Origin: Comamonas fluminis
GTDB lineage: Bacteria > Pseudomonadota > Gammaproteobacteria > Burkholderiales > Burkholderiaceae_C
Assembly (NCBI RefSeq): GCF_019186805.1
Contig: NZ_CP066783.1
Coordinates: forward strand, 1,439,501-1,503,500
Reading direction: 5' to 3'
DNA length: 64,000 nt
The notes below the pieces were generated by a model, which was not told the origin of the DNA, made no database searches, and was given only the letters and a program-made list of their open reading frames with translations. The position numbers were made by a program, and so were the translations under genes. Shown here one piece after another: positions 33,580-42,902 of the stretch. Numbering within the stretch: the first letter of the stretch is position 1; each line of letters begins with the position of its first letter.

Positions 33580-34785
33580 ATGGAGGCATTGATCTTTGAC
33601 CATGTCCGCACCCCCCGGGGTAAGGGCAAACCGGATGGCGCTTTGCATGAGGTGACACCGGTGTGGCTGGCAGCCCAGCCGCTGGTGGCACTGCGTGAGC
33701 GCAACCAGCTCGACACCAGCATGGTGGACGACGTCGTCATGGGCTGCGTGGTGCCCGTGGGCGAGCAGGGCGGCAACGTGGGTCGTATGGCCGTGCTGCA
33801 GGCAGACTATGCGCAGACCGTGGCCGGTGTGCAGCTTAACCGCTACTGCGGCTCGGGCCTGGAAGCGGTGAGCTTTGCCGCCGCCAAGGTCATGTCCGGC
33901 CAGGCCGATATGACGATTGGCGCCGGTGTGGAGATGATGTCCCGTGTGCCCATGGGTTCGGACGGCGGTGCCTGGGCGCAAGACCCGCAGGTCGCCAACA
34001 AGACCTATTTCGTCATGCAGGGCATCTCGGCTGACTTGCTGGCATCGCTGCGCGGCCATAGTCGCCATGATCTGGATGCCTACTCGGCCGAAAGCCACCG
34101 CCGTGCGGCACAGGCCTGGGGCGAAGGGCGTTTTGCCAAATCCGTGGTGCCGGTCAAAGACTTTCTGGGCATGACGCTACTGGAAAAGGACGAAACCATT
34201 CGTCCCGAAACTACGGTCGATTCGCTGGGCGCACTCAAGCCCGCGTTCACCGAAATGGGCCAGAAATACGGCTACGACAGCGTGGCGCTGCAGCGCTATC
34301 CGCAGGTTGAGCAGATTCACCACCATCACCATGCTGGCAATAGCTCCGGCATTGTGGATGGTGCGGCGGCGGTGCTCATTGGCACGGCAGAAGCTGGCGC
34401 CAAGCAGGGCATGAAGCCCCGTGCCCGCATTCGCAGCTTTGCCAGCATTGGCTCTGAGCCCACGCTGATGCTGGACGGCCCGGCCCATGCAGCCCGCAAG
34501 GCGCTGGCGCGTGCCCAAATGCAGGCTTCGGACATTGATCTGTGGGAGCTGAACGAGGCCTTTGCCACCGTGGTGCTGACCATGATGGAAGAGCTGAACA
34601 TTCCCCATGACCGCATGAACGTCAACGGCGGCGCCATTGCCATGGGCCATCCGCTGGGGGCCACGGGCGCCATGATTATCGGCACCGTGCTGGATGAGCT
34701 GGAGCGCACGGGCAAGCGCACCGCGCTGATCAGCCTGTGTGTGGCTGCGGGCATGGGCTCGGCCATGATCATCGAACGCGTGTGA
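33580..34785 (+). CDS. Thiolase (acetyl-CoA acyltransferase, FadA-type)
   Basis: 401 residues; active Cys in RYCGSGLEA, WELNEAFATV, catalytic His in GGAIAMGHPLGATGAM, Cys in SLCVAAGMG. Forms a two-gene FadA/FadB-like set with the bifunctional enzyme 17 bp downstream, a full beta-oxidation pair. Curious run of five histidines (QIHHHHHAGNSSG) around residues 246-250; the last His-Ala-Gly-Asn-Ser is the conserved family segment, the other four are local expansion. Likely serves steroid side-chain or fatty-acyl thiolysis. Confidence 0.88.
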   Translation: MEALIFDHVRTPRGKGKPDGALHEVTPVWLAAQPLVALRERNQLDTSMVDDVVMGCVVPVGEQGGNVGRMAVLQADYAQTVAGVQLNRYCGSGLEAVSFAAAKVMSGQADMTIGAGVEMMSRVPMGSDGGAWAQDPQVANKTYFVMQGISADLLASLRGHSRHDLDAYSAESHRRAAQAWGEGRFAKSVVPVKDFLGMTLLEKDETIRPETTVDSLGALKPAFTEMGQKYGYDSVALQRYPQVEQIHHHHHAGNSSGIVDGAAAVLIGTAEAGAKQGMKPRARIRSFASIGSEPTLMLDGPAHAARKALARAQMQASDIDLWELNEAFATVVLTMMEELNIPHDRMNVNGGAIAMGHPLGATGAMIIGTVLDELERTGKRTALISLCVAAGMGSAMIIERV

Positions 34786-34802
34786 GACAGGGAGCAATAA
34801 CA

Positions 34803-36962
34803 ATGACAACAGAGATCATTCGCTACGCCGTGGATGCCGACGGCATCGCCACGCTGACGTTGGACTATCCCGGCAAGACCATGAACGTGATCGACCAGGC
34901 TTTCATGGACAACCTGGAAGTCTGCATAGCGCGTATCCAGAGCGACGAACAGGTGCGCGGCGCCATCATCACTTCGGGCAAGGACAGCTTTGTGGCTGGC
35001 GCTGACCTGATGGGCATGGAAGCCAACATCGATGCCATGGCCGATCTGCCCGTGGCCGAGTTGTTCGAATCCTGCGCTTCGCTGTCCAAGCTGCTGCGCA
35101 AGCTGGAGACGGTGGGCAAGCCGCTAGTCGCTGCGATTAACGGCATGGCGCTGGGCGGTGGCTACGAAATCTGCCTGGCCTGCCATCACCGCATTGCGGC
35201 CGATGCGCCCTCGGTCATGGTCGGCCTGCCAGAAGCGCAAGTCGGCTTGCTGCCCGGCGCGGGCGGCACGCAGCGTCTGCCGCGCATGATCGGCATTCTG
35301 GCGGCCATGCCTTTCCTGATGGAAGGCAAGCAACTGCAGGCGGTGAAGGCCAAGGAAGCTGGTCTGGTCAACGAAGTGGTAGCGCCCGAGCAATTGCTGA
35401 GCGCCGCCAAGGCCTGGCTGCTGGCCAACCCCACAGCCCAGCAGCCATGGGATGTGAAAGGCTTTCGCATTCCCGGCGGCGGCCCGCTGGACCCGCGTGT
35501 GGCTCCGGCTTTCGTGGTGGGCAACACCATGCTGCAGGCCAAGACCTATCACAACATGCCAGCGCCGCTGTGCATTCAAAGCTGCATCTACGAAGGCTGC
35601 CAGCTGCCCATCGACAAGGGCTTGCGCATCGAGAGCAAGTACATGTCCGTGCTCTCGCGCAGCCCCGTGGCGCGCGGCATGATTCGCACGCTGTTCGTCA
35701 ACAAGACCAAGGCCGAAAAAGGCATGCACCGCCCCGCAGGCTTTGAGCCGTTCAAGTGCCGCAAGCTGGGCATGATCGGCGCGGGCATGATGGGTGCAGG
35801 CATTGCACTGGTGGCGGCGCAGCGCGGCATTGACGTGGTGCTGATTGACCGCGAGCAGGCCGCAGCCGAGAAAGGCAAGCAGTACTCCGAAAAAGTGCTG
35901 GCCAAGCTGGTGGACAAGGGCCGCCAGACCCGTGAGAAGGCCGATGCCATCCTTGCCCGCATCACACCCAGCACCGACTACGAGCTGCTGCGTGATGCCG
36001 ACATGGTGGTTGAAGCCGTGTTTGAAGACCGCGCCATCAAGGCTGAGGTGACCAAGAAGCTGGACGCCGTGCTGCCTGCCAGCTGCGTGCTGGCCAGCAA
36101 TACCTCGGCCCTGCCCATCAGCCTGCTGGCCCAGGCAAGCGAGCGGCCTGATCGCTTTATCGGCCTGCATTTCTTCTCGCCTGCCGACAAGATGCCACTG
36201 GTAGAAGTCATTCGCGGCAAGCAGACTTCGGATGCCACGCTGGCGCAGGCGCTGGACTTTATTGCCCAGCTCAAGAAGACGCCCATCGTCGTCAACGACA
36301 AGCGCGGCTTTTTCACCAGCCGCTTCATCGGTGCATTTGTCGATGACGCCATCGGCATGGTGGCCGAGGGCATTGCCCCCGCGCTGATCGAGAACTGTGC
36401 CAAGCATGCAGGCATGCCCGTGGGGCCGCTGGCCATTACCGATGAGCTGTCCATTGACCTGTCCAAGCACGCTGGTGAGTCGCAGGCCAAGGAGTTCCCT
36501 GATGAATACAAGCAGGGCCGCTCGGTCGCCATCATCAACAAGCTGTTTGATCTGGGGCGACTGGGCCGCAAGGTGGGCAAGGGCTTTTACGACTACGAAG
36601 AAAGCGGCAAGCGCCTCTGGCCCGGTCTGGCCGAACAGTACCCGCTGAAAAGCCAGCAGCCCAGCGCGCACGATCTCAAGCAGCGCATTCTGTATGTGCA
36701 GGCCGTGGAAGGCGCACGCGCCATGGAGGAAGGCGTGTTGCTGGCACCTGCCGATGGCGATATCGGCTCGATTCTGGGTGTGGGCTTTCCGGCCTATACC
36801 GGCGGCCCGTTCTGCTTTATCGATGGTGTAGGCCTGCCGCAGTTTGTGGCCGAGGCTGATCGCCTGGCCGATCTGTTTGGTGAGCAACTGCGCCCACCAC
36901 AGCTGCTGCGTGATATGGCGGCCAAAGGCCAGACCTTCTACGGAAAAACGGCAAGAGCCTGA
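34803..36962 (+). CDS. Bifunctional enoyl-CoA hydratase/3-hydroxyacyl-CoA dehydrogenase (FadB/FadJ-like)
   Basis: 719 residues from ATG 34803 (GGAGCAATAAC leader). N-terminal crotonase domain (about 1-190) with both catalytic Glu contexts (GGGYEICLACH, GLPEAQVG). A Rossmann dehydrogenase domain follows from about 312 (GMIGAGMMGAG) with catalytic His in GLHFFSPADKMPLVEV, then the C-terminal helical domain with KRGFFTSRF. Complete and normal in length. Works with the upstream thiolase on straight-chain CoA esters, here most likely steroid side chains. Confidence 0.92.
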   Translation: MTTEIIRYAVDADGIATLTLDYPGKTMNVIDQAFMDNLEVCIARIQSDEQVRGAIITSGKDSFVAGADLMGMEANIDAMADLPVAELFESCASLSKLLRKLETVGKPLVAAINGMALGGGYEICLACHHRIAADAPSVMVGLPEAQVGLLPGAGGTQRLPRMIGILAAMPFLMEGKQLQAVKAKEAGLVNEVVAPEQLLSAAKAWLLANPTAQQPWDVKGFRIPGGGPLDPRVAPAFVVGNTMLQAKTYHNMPAPLCIQSCIYEGCQLPIDKGLRIESKYMSVLSRSPVARGMIRTLFVNKTKAEKGMHRPAGFEPFKCRKLGMIGAGMMGAGIALVAAQRGIDVVLIDREQAAAEKGKQYSEKVLAKLVDKGRQTREKADAILARITPSTDYELLRDADMVVEAVFEDRAIKAEVTKKLDAVLPASCVLASNTSALPISLLAQASERPDRFIGLHFFSPADKMPLVEVIRGKQTSDATLAQALDFIAQLKKTPIVVNDKRGFFTSRFIGAFVDDAIGMVAEGIAPALIENCAKHAGMPVGPLAITDELSIDLSKHAGESQAKEFPDEYKQGRSVAIINKLFDLGRLGRKVGKGFYDYEESGKRLWPGLAEQYPLKSQQPSAHDLKQRILYVQAVEGARAMEEGVLLAPADGDIGSILGVGFPAYTGGPFCFIDGVGLPQFVAEADRLADLFGEQLRPPQLLRDMAAKGQTFYGKTARA

Positions 36963-37057
36963 TCCGGTGCTGAGCACGGGTGGGCGGGCGCGTTCACCCG
37001 TGATGCAACTCAGCGCAATCACTCATCCAATAACAAATCAATGCATGGAGACAAGCC

Positions 37058-38773
37058 ATGGATGAAGTCTTTGATTACATCGTCATCGGCGCTGGTTCGT
37101 CCGGCGGTACCCTGGCAGCTCGCCTGAGCGAGAGCGGGAAACACAAGGTTTTGCTGCTGGAAGGCGGAGCCAGCCACAAGGATTTGCTGGTTTCCATGCC
37201 ATCGGGCTGGGGCCAGATGATCAACAGCCCCAAATATTCCTGGGGCCATGAAACCGAGCCTGAGCAGTACGGCGCCAACCGCCGCATCAGCCTGCCGCGT
37301 GGCAAGCGGCTGGGTGGCTCGTCGTCCATCAACGGCATGATTTATGTGCGCGGCGATCGCGCTGATTTTGATAGCTGGGCAGCCCACGGCGCCAAGGGCT
37401 GGAGCTATGAAGAGCTGCTGCCGCACTTTGTGCGCACCGAAGACCAGCAGCGCAGTGAAGAAGAATTCACCAAGCCCTGGCATGGCCGGGGCGGGCCGCT
37501 GACGGCCAATAATCTGCACAACCCGCACCCGGTGTCTCTGGCCATGGTCAAGGCTGCGATTCAGGCGGGCATGCCGGCATGCAAGGATTTCAACAACGGC
37601 CACCCGGCCGGTGCAGGGCTGTTTCAGGTCAACCTCAAGAATGGCCAGCGTTCATCGGTTGCCAGGAATGCGATTGAGCCAGCCATGCAGCGCCGAAACC
37701 TGGATGTGCGCATACAGGTTCTGGTCACCCGCATCGGCATTGAGGCCCAGCGTGCCCGCACCGTGAACTGGAAGGACAAGGCGGGCGGCAGCCACAGCGC
37801 CCGTGCCAACAAGGAGATTTTGCTGTGCGCCGGTGCGCTGCAGTCGCCGCAGTTACTGATGCTCTCTGGTATCGGCCCGGCGCAGCATCTGCGCGAGATG
37901 GGCATTGACGTCAAGGTCGATCTGCCCGGTGTGGGCGCCAATCTTCAAGACCATGCCATCGTGCCCATGTCCTGGCGCATGAAGGCCGACACGCCCAGCC
38001 TCAACAAGTCGCTGCGCGGTATGGGGATTGCCGGGTCGCTGCTCAAGTACCTGTTGACCAAGCAGGGCGCCATGGCCATGCCTGCGTCTGAATTTGCGGC
38101 ATGGTTCAGCAGCGATTCCAGCCTGCCCTACAACGATATCCAGATTCATGGCCTGCCCGTGACTGGCGATATCGAGGGCTATATGCAAAGCGGCAAGAAC
38201 TACCGCACCGAAGCTTTCCCAGGCATGACCATGGCTCCCTATCAGGTGCGGCCTTATTCGCGCGGGCAGTTGAAGCTCAAGAGCTCCAACCCCGAAGAAC
38301 TGGCCAGCATCCGCATGAATTTTCTGCACGACGAACGCGACCGCAAGGCGCTGCTGTATGGCGTGCGCATGGCCAGCAAGATTGCCCAGCAACCAGCGCT
38401 GGCGCATCTGGTGGAAGCGCAGACCCGGCCTGGCCCGAATCTGCAAAGCGACGACGAACTGCTGGACTGGATTGGCATGTACATGGGCTCAGGCCACCAC
38501 GCCAGCGGCAGCTGCCGCATGGGCGATGCGATGGACCCGTTGACGGTTGTCACGCCCGATCTCAAGGTCAAAGGCGTGGAAGGCCTGCGCGTGATCGATG
38601 CCTCGGTCATGCCGCATTTGGTGTCGGGCAATACGAATGCGGCCTCGGTTGTGATCGGGGACAAGGGGGCAGACCTGGTGCTGGACGTGAAAGCACAGGC
38701 GGCCCAGCAATGGAATGTGGCAGGGGTGATGCCCGCGGCAGCCGGGGCGCAGCGCTCTGAAGTGGCCGCCTGA
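37058..38773 (+). CDS. GMC-family FAD oxidoreductase (choline dehydrogenase-like)
   Basis: 571 residues; GGAGACAAGCC leader. ADP-binding VIGAGSSGGTLAARL at the N-terminus, GMC signature 1 (PRGKRLGGSSSINGM about residue 82-96), signature 2 (GALQSPQLLMLSGIGP), active-site His in SGHHASGSCRMG and Asn in GNTNAAS. Family oxidises primary or secondary alcohols to aldehydes/ketones, passing electrons to the quinone pool or O2. Placement between FadB-like and FadE-like genes suggests oxidation of a steroid side-chain alcohol, with the aldehyde dehydrogenase at 53355 as a possible partner. Confidence 0.85.
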   Translation: MDEVFDYIVIGAGSSGGTLAARLSESGKHKVLLLEGGASHKDLLVSMPSGWGQMINSPKYSWGHETEPEQYGANRRISLPRGKRLGGSSSINGMIYVRGDRADFDSWAAHGAKGWSYEELLPHFVRTEDQQRSEEEFTKPWHGRGGPLTANNLHNPHPVSLAMVKAAIQAGMPACKDFNNGHPAGAGLFQVNLKNGQRSSVARNAIEPAMQRRNLDVRIQVLVTRIGIEAQRARTVNWKDKAGGSHSARANKEILLCAGALQSPQLLMLSGIGPAQHLREMGIDVKVDLPGVGANLQDHAIVPMSWRMKADTPSLNKSLRGMGIAGSLLKYLLTKQGAMAMPASEFAAWFSSDSSLPYNDIQIHGLPVTGDIEGYMQSGKNYRTEAFPGMTMAPYQVRPYSRGQLKLKSSNPEELASIRMNFLHDERDRKALLYGVRMASKIAQQPALAHLVEAQTRPGPNLQSDDELLDWIGMYMGSGHHASGSCRMGDAMDPLTVVTPDLKVKGVEGLRVIDASVMPHLVSGNTNAASVVIGDKGADLVLDVKAQAAQQWNVAGVMPAAAGAQRSEVAA

Positions 38774-38812
38774 GCTGAACTTGAGCTTTAAAGAATCTGA
38801 GGAGACAAAACA

Positions 38813-41224
38813 ATGAATTTCGATTTCAGTGATGACCAGAATGCCTTGCGCAACGAGATACGCAAATTCCTGAGCAAGGAATCGCCGCTGACCAAGGCGC
38901 GCGCCTTACTGGAAGGTGAGGGCTGCTACGACCAGGGCGTGTGGAGCGGCATGGCTCAGCTGGGCGTGACGGGGCTGATGCTGCCCGAAGACTGCGGCGG
39001 CATCGGATTGGGCGCGATGGAGATGTGCGTGGTGGCCGAGGAAGTGGGCCGCCAGCTCAGCCCTGTGCCACTGGCATCTACCATGTATCTGGCGGTGCAG
39101 GCCTTGCTGCTATCAACGCAAGAGCACTCTGCGCAACGCCAGCAATGGCTGCTGCCGGTTTCTGGTGGAAGCATTGGCTGCCTGGCCGCTGCGACGGATG
39201 GTGCAAAGCCGCTGGCTGATCTGCCGCTGTTTGATGGCCAAACCTTGACCGGTGAATGCCCGCTGGTGGCCGATGGCCTGGCCGCGCAATGGGGTGTGGC
39301 GCTGGCGCGCAATGCCCAAGGCAATGAAGTGCTGGTGGCTTTCAAGGCTGACGACACCGTGCAGCGCAAGGCACTCAAAACGCTGGACCCTTCCAAGCCC
39401 TATGCGGCGCTGAGCTTTGCCCGCACGAGTGCCGAATTGCTGGACGGCACACGCAGTGCAGCCGATGTACTAGCCCGCGTGCGCAACCGCGCAGCCGTGC
39501 TGCTGGCTTTTGAACAACTGGGTGCGGCCGATGCAGCGCTGGAAATGGCGAGCAGCTATGCCAAGGAGCGCAAGGCCTTTGGCCGTGCCATCGGCTCCTA
39601 TCAGGGCATCAAGCACAAGCTGGCCAATCTCTATACCGGCAACCAGCTGGCACGTGCCCATTGCTACTACGGTGCCTGGGCGCTGACCGCAGATATGGAT
39701 GCGGCGGACGGTACAGCAGAATTGGCGGGGGCAGCTGCAGCAGCGCGGGTGAGCAGCACGCAGGCCTTGTCGAATGCAGCGCAGGAAAACCTGCACACCC
39801 ATGGTGGCATGGGCTACACATGGGAACTGGACTGCCATCTGTTCTATCGCCGTGCTCGCCAGCAGGCCGTAGAGCTGGGCAATATCCACGCTTGGCGCGA
39901 GCAGGTCGCAGCCGAGCTGCAAAAGCGTCTGGACCAGCCTGCTGTGGCTGCAGTTGCCAAGAGCGCTGCTGGCGCAGACACTCAGTCCATGGACTTTGAA
40001 GACACGCCCGAAGAAGCCGCCTTCCGCGCCGAATGCCAGGCCTGGCTGCAGGCCAATGCCCAGCCCAAGCTCAGCGCTGACGACTATTACGGCCGTGACA
40101 TGACGGCAGAGCAGCGCATGAACGATGCCCGGCGCTGGCAGGGCAAGAAGGCGGCTGCTGGCTTTGGCGCCATCACATGGCCCAAGGTGCTGGGTGGTCG
40201 TGGCGGCACGCCCATGCAGGAGCTGATCTGGCGTCAGGAAGAGGGCAAGTTCAAAGTGCCCACCGGCATGTTCAATGTGAGCCTGGGCATGGTGCTGCCA
40301 TCGGTCATGGCCCATGCCAGCCCTGAAGTGCTGGGCCAGCATGTGGCGCCTGCACTGGGCGGCAAAAACCTGTGGTGCCAGCTGCTGAGCGAGCCGGGCG
40401 CAGGGTCTGATCTGGGCATGGTGCGCACCCGGGCCGAGCGCGCCACCGATGGGCGCGAAGGCTGGATCATCAATGGTCAGAAGGTCTGGACTTCGCTGGC
40501 GCAGTTTGCGCAGTTCGGTCTGGTGCTGACGCGCACCAACCCGCAGGCCAGCAAGTTTGAGGGCTTGAGCACCTTCTATCTGGATATGAAGACGCCGGGC
40601 ATCACCGTGCGCCCCATCCGTCAGGCCGGTGGTGAGTCGGAGTTCAATGAGGTTTTCTTCGAGGACGTTTTTGTGCCCGACAGCCAGCTGGTGGGCAAGC
40701 TGGGCGGGGGCTGGAAGGTCACGCTCACCGGCCTGATGTCCGAGCGCCTGGCCATTGGCGGTGTGATGCCCGCCGAGCTGTGGCGCACCACGGCAGGCCT
40801 GCTGGCCGACTATGACTTTGAAGGCAAGCCCGCGCTGCAGGACGGACGCATGCGCGAGCGCTGGGCCGATCTGTATCTGAAAGAGCAGGCTTTGTGGCTG
40901 CTGCAATGCCGTGCGCTGACGGCGCTGAGCAAGGGCCGCCAGCCTGGCCCGGAAATGAGCGGCGCCAAAAACGTGGCGGCCGCAGCGCTGCAGTCGTTCA
41001 GCTATTTCGCCATCGACCTGCTGGGCGAGCGCGGCGTGCTGGCGGCCAGCGAACTGGGCGAGCGCTTTGCCATGGTTGAGCGGCTGTGGTTTGGCGCTGC
41101 CGGCATGCGCATTGCGGGGGGCACCGATGAGGTGGTGCTCAACAGCATTGGCGAGCGTGTGCTGGGCCTGGCCCCGGAGCCTCGGGCTGACAAGGATGTG
41201 CCTTTTAGCGAACTGGTTGCCTAG
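38813..41224 (+). CDS. Fused two-domain acyl-CoA dehydrogenase (FadE34-like)
   Basis: 803 residues, twice the usual ACAD length. Residues 1-372 are a small-type domain ending in HGGMGYTWELDCHLFYRRA; an Ala-rich linker (about 373-392) leads to Met393 (codon at 39989), which begins a complete large-type domain (MDFEDTPEEAAFRAE ... LSEPGAGSDLGM ... RIAGGTDEVVLN). The classical catalytic Glu is absent. Known: mycobacterial FadE34 (ChsE3) has this architecture and dehydrogenates steroid side-chain CoA esters. Probably acts on C5 bile-acid or C27 side chains. GGAGACAAAAC leader. Confidence 0.88.
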   Translation: MNFDFSDDQNALRNEIRKFLSKESPLTKARALLEGEGCYDQGVWSGMAQLGVTGLMLPEDCGGIGLGAMEMCVVAEEVGRQLSPVPLASTMYLAVQALLLSTQEHSAQRQQWLLPVSGGSIGCLAAATDGAKPLADLPLFDGQTLTGECPLVADGLAAQWGVALARNAQGNEVLVAFKADDTVQRKALKTLDPSKPYAALSFARTSAELLDGTRSAADVLARVRNRAAVLLAFEQLGAADAALEMASSYAKERKAFGRAIGSYQGIKHKLANLYTGNQLARAHCYYGAWALTADMDAADGTAELAGAAAAARVSSTQALSNAAQENLHTHGGMGYTWELDCHLFYRRARQQAVELGNIHAWREQVAAELQKRLDQPAVAAVAKSAAGADTQSMDFEDTPEEAAFRAECQAWLQANAQPKLSADDYYGRDMTAEQRMNDARRWQGKKAAAGFGAITWPKVLGGRGGTPMQELIWRQEEGKFKVPTGMFNVSLGMVLPSVMAHASPEVLGQHVAPALGGKNLWCQLLSEPGAGSDLGMVRTRAERATDGREGWIINGQKVWTSLAQFAQFGLVLTRTNPQASKFEGLSTFYLDMKTPGITVRPIRQAGGESEFNEVFFEDVFVPDSQLVGKLGGGWKVTLTGLMSERLAIGGVMPAELWRTTAGLLADYDFEGKPALQDGRMRERWADLYLKEQALWLLQCRALTALSKGRQPGPEMSGAKNVAAAALQSFSYFAIDLLGERGVLAASELGERFAMVERLWFGAAGMRIAGGTDEVVLNSIGERVLGLAPEPRADKDVPFSELVA

Positions 41225-41286
41225 TGACTTGGCGCGGCGCACCCTCGCAAGGTTCACGCAAAGTTCACACATAGCGAGAGTGTGCC

Positions 41287-41304
41287 GCGCTCTTTTTGGT
41301 AGAG
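41287..41304. promoter_or_regulatory. Degenerate dyad before MFS gene
   Basis: GCGCTC-TTTTTG-GTAGAG (with its own symmetry GCTCT/AGAGC), 56 bp before the MFS start. It shares the TTTTTG core with the site at 53273 but has poor half-sites. Confidence 0.25.
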
Positions 41305-41359
41305 CGTGCGAAGTTTCGATAAAGCGTGGCGGAGATCACGTCTTTTCAGGAGACAGGAA

Positions 41360-42718
41360 ATGAGTGCATCTGCAACGGCCTCGGTGCCGCAAGCGGCTTC
41401 GGCCAGTTCCAGACCGGCAAGCAATGTGACAGGGTGGCGGCGCCACTATCTGTTGCTGGTGCTGCTGCTGGTCTATGGCATGAGCATGATTGATCGACAG
41501 ATCATGGGCGTGCTGATCGAGCCCATCAAAAAGGAGATGGGGGTTTCCGACAGCGCCATGGGCCTGCTCACAGGGTTGGCTTTTGCATTGTTCTACAGCA
41601 TTCTGGCTGTGCCGTTTGGCCGCTTTGCAGACCGCACCAACCGCCGCAATCTGATTGCCTGGTGCTGCGGCGGCTGGAGTATTGCCACGGGTCTGTGTGG
41701 CATGGCCGTGGGCTTCTGGAGCCTGACGGCGGCGCGTGTGGGTGTGGCGGTGGGAGAGGCTGGCAGCACAGCGGCATCAACCACCATGATTGCCGACGTC
41801 TATCCGCCAGAGCAGCGCAGCCGCGCCATGAGCGTGTTCAGCCTTGGCCCGCATCTGGGCTCGCTGGTGGGGCTGGGTGTGGGGGCCTGGATTGCCCAGC
41901 ACTATGGCTGGCGTGCAGCGTTCCTGTGGCTGGCTGTGCCCGGTGTGGTGATTGCACTGGTGCTGCGCCTGACCTGCCGCGAACCCATACGTGGTGCGCA
42001 GGAAGCGCGGCCCGTGACAGCGGCGGTGGCTGAGAAATTCAGCGAGGCCATGGCTGTGCTGCTGGGCAACAAGGCTTTTGTCAGGCTGGCGCTGGCCAGC
42101 ATGTTGATGGCTTTTGCGGGCTATGCGATTGGCATGTGGAACACCGCGTTTCTGGTGCGCTCGCACGGCCTGCAGCTCAAGGATGCGGGCGCCATCATGG
42201 GCTTCATCGGCGGCCCGGCGGCCATTGCCGGGGCTTTGCTTAGCGGCTGGGTGACAGATGTGATGGCCAGGCGCGACTCGCGCTGGCAAGTGGGTGTGCC
42301 GCTGCTGGGAACGCTGATTTCAGTGCCACTGGGCATTGCGTTCTATCTCAACGACTCGACGCAAACCTGGCAACTGGCGGGTTTGCAGATTCCCCATGCG
42401 ATTGGCTTTTATGGCTTCTTCGCCGTCTTCTCCAGCTTCTGGGCAGCTCCCGTGTTTGCGGCGCTGACGAATGTGATTGCCGCAACGCGACTGGCTACTG
42501 CGCTGTCCATCTACAACCTGCTGCTGACGGCCGTGGGCGGCGGGCTGGGCCCGCTGGTGGTGGGCTTGCTCAGCGATGCGTTCACGGCGCATGCGGGTCA
42601 AGAATCACTTCGCTGGGCGCTGGTGTGCATGCTGGCTTTCTACCTGCTGGCAGCTGTGATCTATGGTTGGGCAATCAAGCCGTATGTGGGCTTTCTTAAA
42701 TCAAAAAGGATAGCTTGA
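41360..42718 (+). CDS. MFS transporter (Spinster-like), steroid/bile-acid uptake candidate 1
   Basis: 452 residues from ATG 41360 (CAGGAGACAGGAA leader; longer frame from 41306 crosses this site). Twelve hydrophobic segments. Helix 1 carries MIDRQIMGVLIEPIKKEMG, loop 2-3 GRFADRTNRRN, helix 4 RVGVAVGEAG. Belongs with the carriers at 47550 and 51910 to one subfamily. Located directly upstream of the steroid-CoA ligase gene and downstream of FadE34-like; likely brings the steroid acid into the cytoplasm before CoA activation. Confidence 0.85.
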   Translation: MSASATASVPQAASASSRPASNVTGWRRHYLLLVLLLVYGMSMIDRQIMGVLIEPIKKEMGVSDSAMGLLTGLAFALFYSILAVPFGRFADRTNRRNLIAWCCGGWSIATGLCGMAVGFWSLTAARVGVAVGEAGSTAASTTMIADVYPPEQRSRAMSVFSLGPHLGSLVGLGVGAWIAQHYGWRAAFLWLAVPGVVIALVLRLTCREPIRGAQEARPVTAAVAEKFSEAMAVLLGNKAFVRLALASMLMAFAGYAIGMWNTAFLVRSHGLQLKDAGAIMGFIGGPAAIAGALLSGWVTDVMARRDSRWQVGVPLLGTLISVPLGIAFYLNDSTQTWQLAGLQIPHAIGFYGFFAVFSSFWAAPVFAALTNVIAATRLATALSIYNLLLTAVGGGLGPLVVGLLSDAFTAHAGQESLRWALVCMLAFYLLAAVIYGWAIKPYVGFLKSKRIA

Positions 42719-42803
42719 AGCGCTTATTCATAAAGGGATTTCTAGTGATTTTCCTGGAATGCTGAAGTGCGGGAAATGTGCTCGAATAGCTGAGGGTCTG
42801 TCC

Positions 42804-42821
42804 TCAGTTCAAGCGGACGAT
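42804..42821. promoter_or_regulatory. Dyad operator candidate (site 5, half-site)
   Basis: TCAGTT-CAAGCG-GACGAT, 82 bp before the CoA-ligase gene; perfect right half, weak left half. Confidence 0.4.
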
Positions 42822-42902
42822 GAGAAGGCAGCGCGGCCAGCTGAGCATGCAGGCGGCGGGTGCTGAAATGGATTCAAAAAGCAGTGAGATGGAGACAAGA
42901 GG

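Noticed and set aside
35124..37022. 632-codon antisense frame over the FadB/J-like gene
   Set aside because: Antisense shadow; the forward gene has all hydratase and dehydrogenase motifs.
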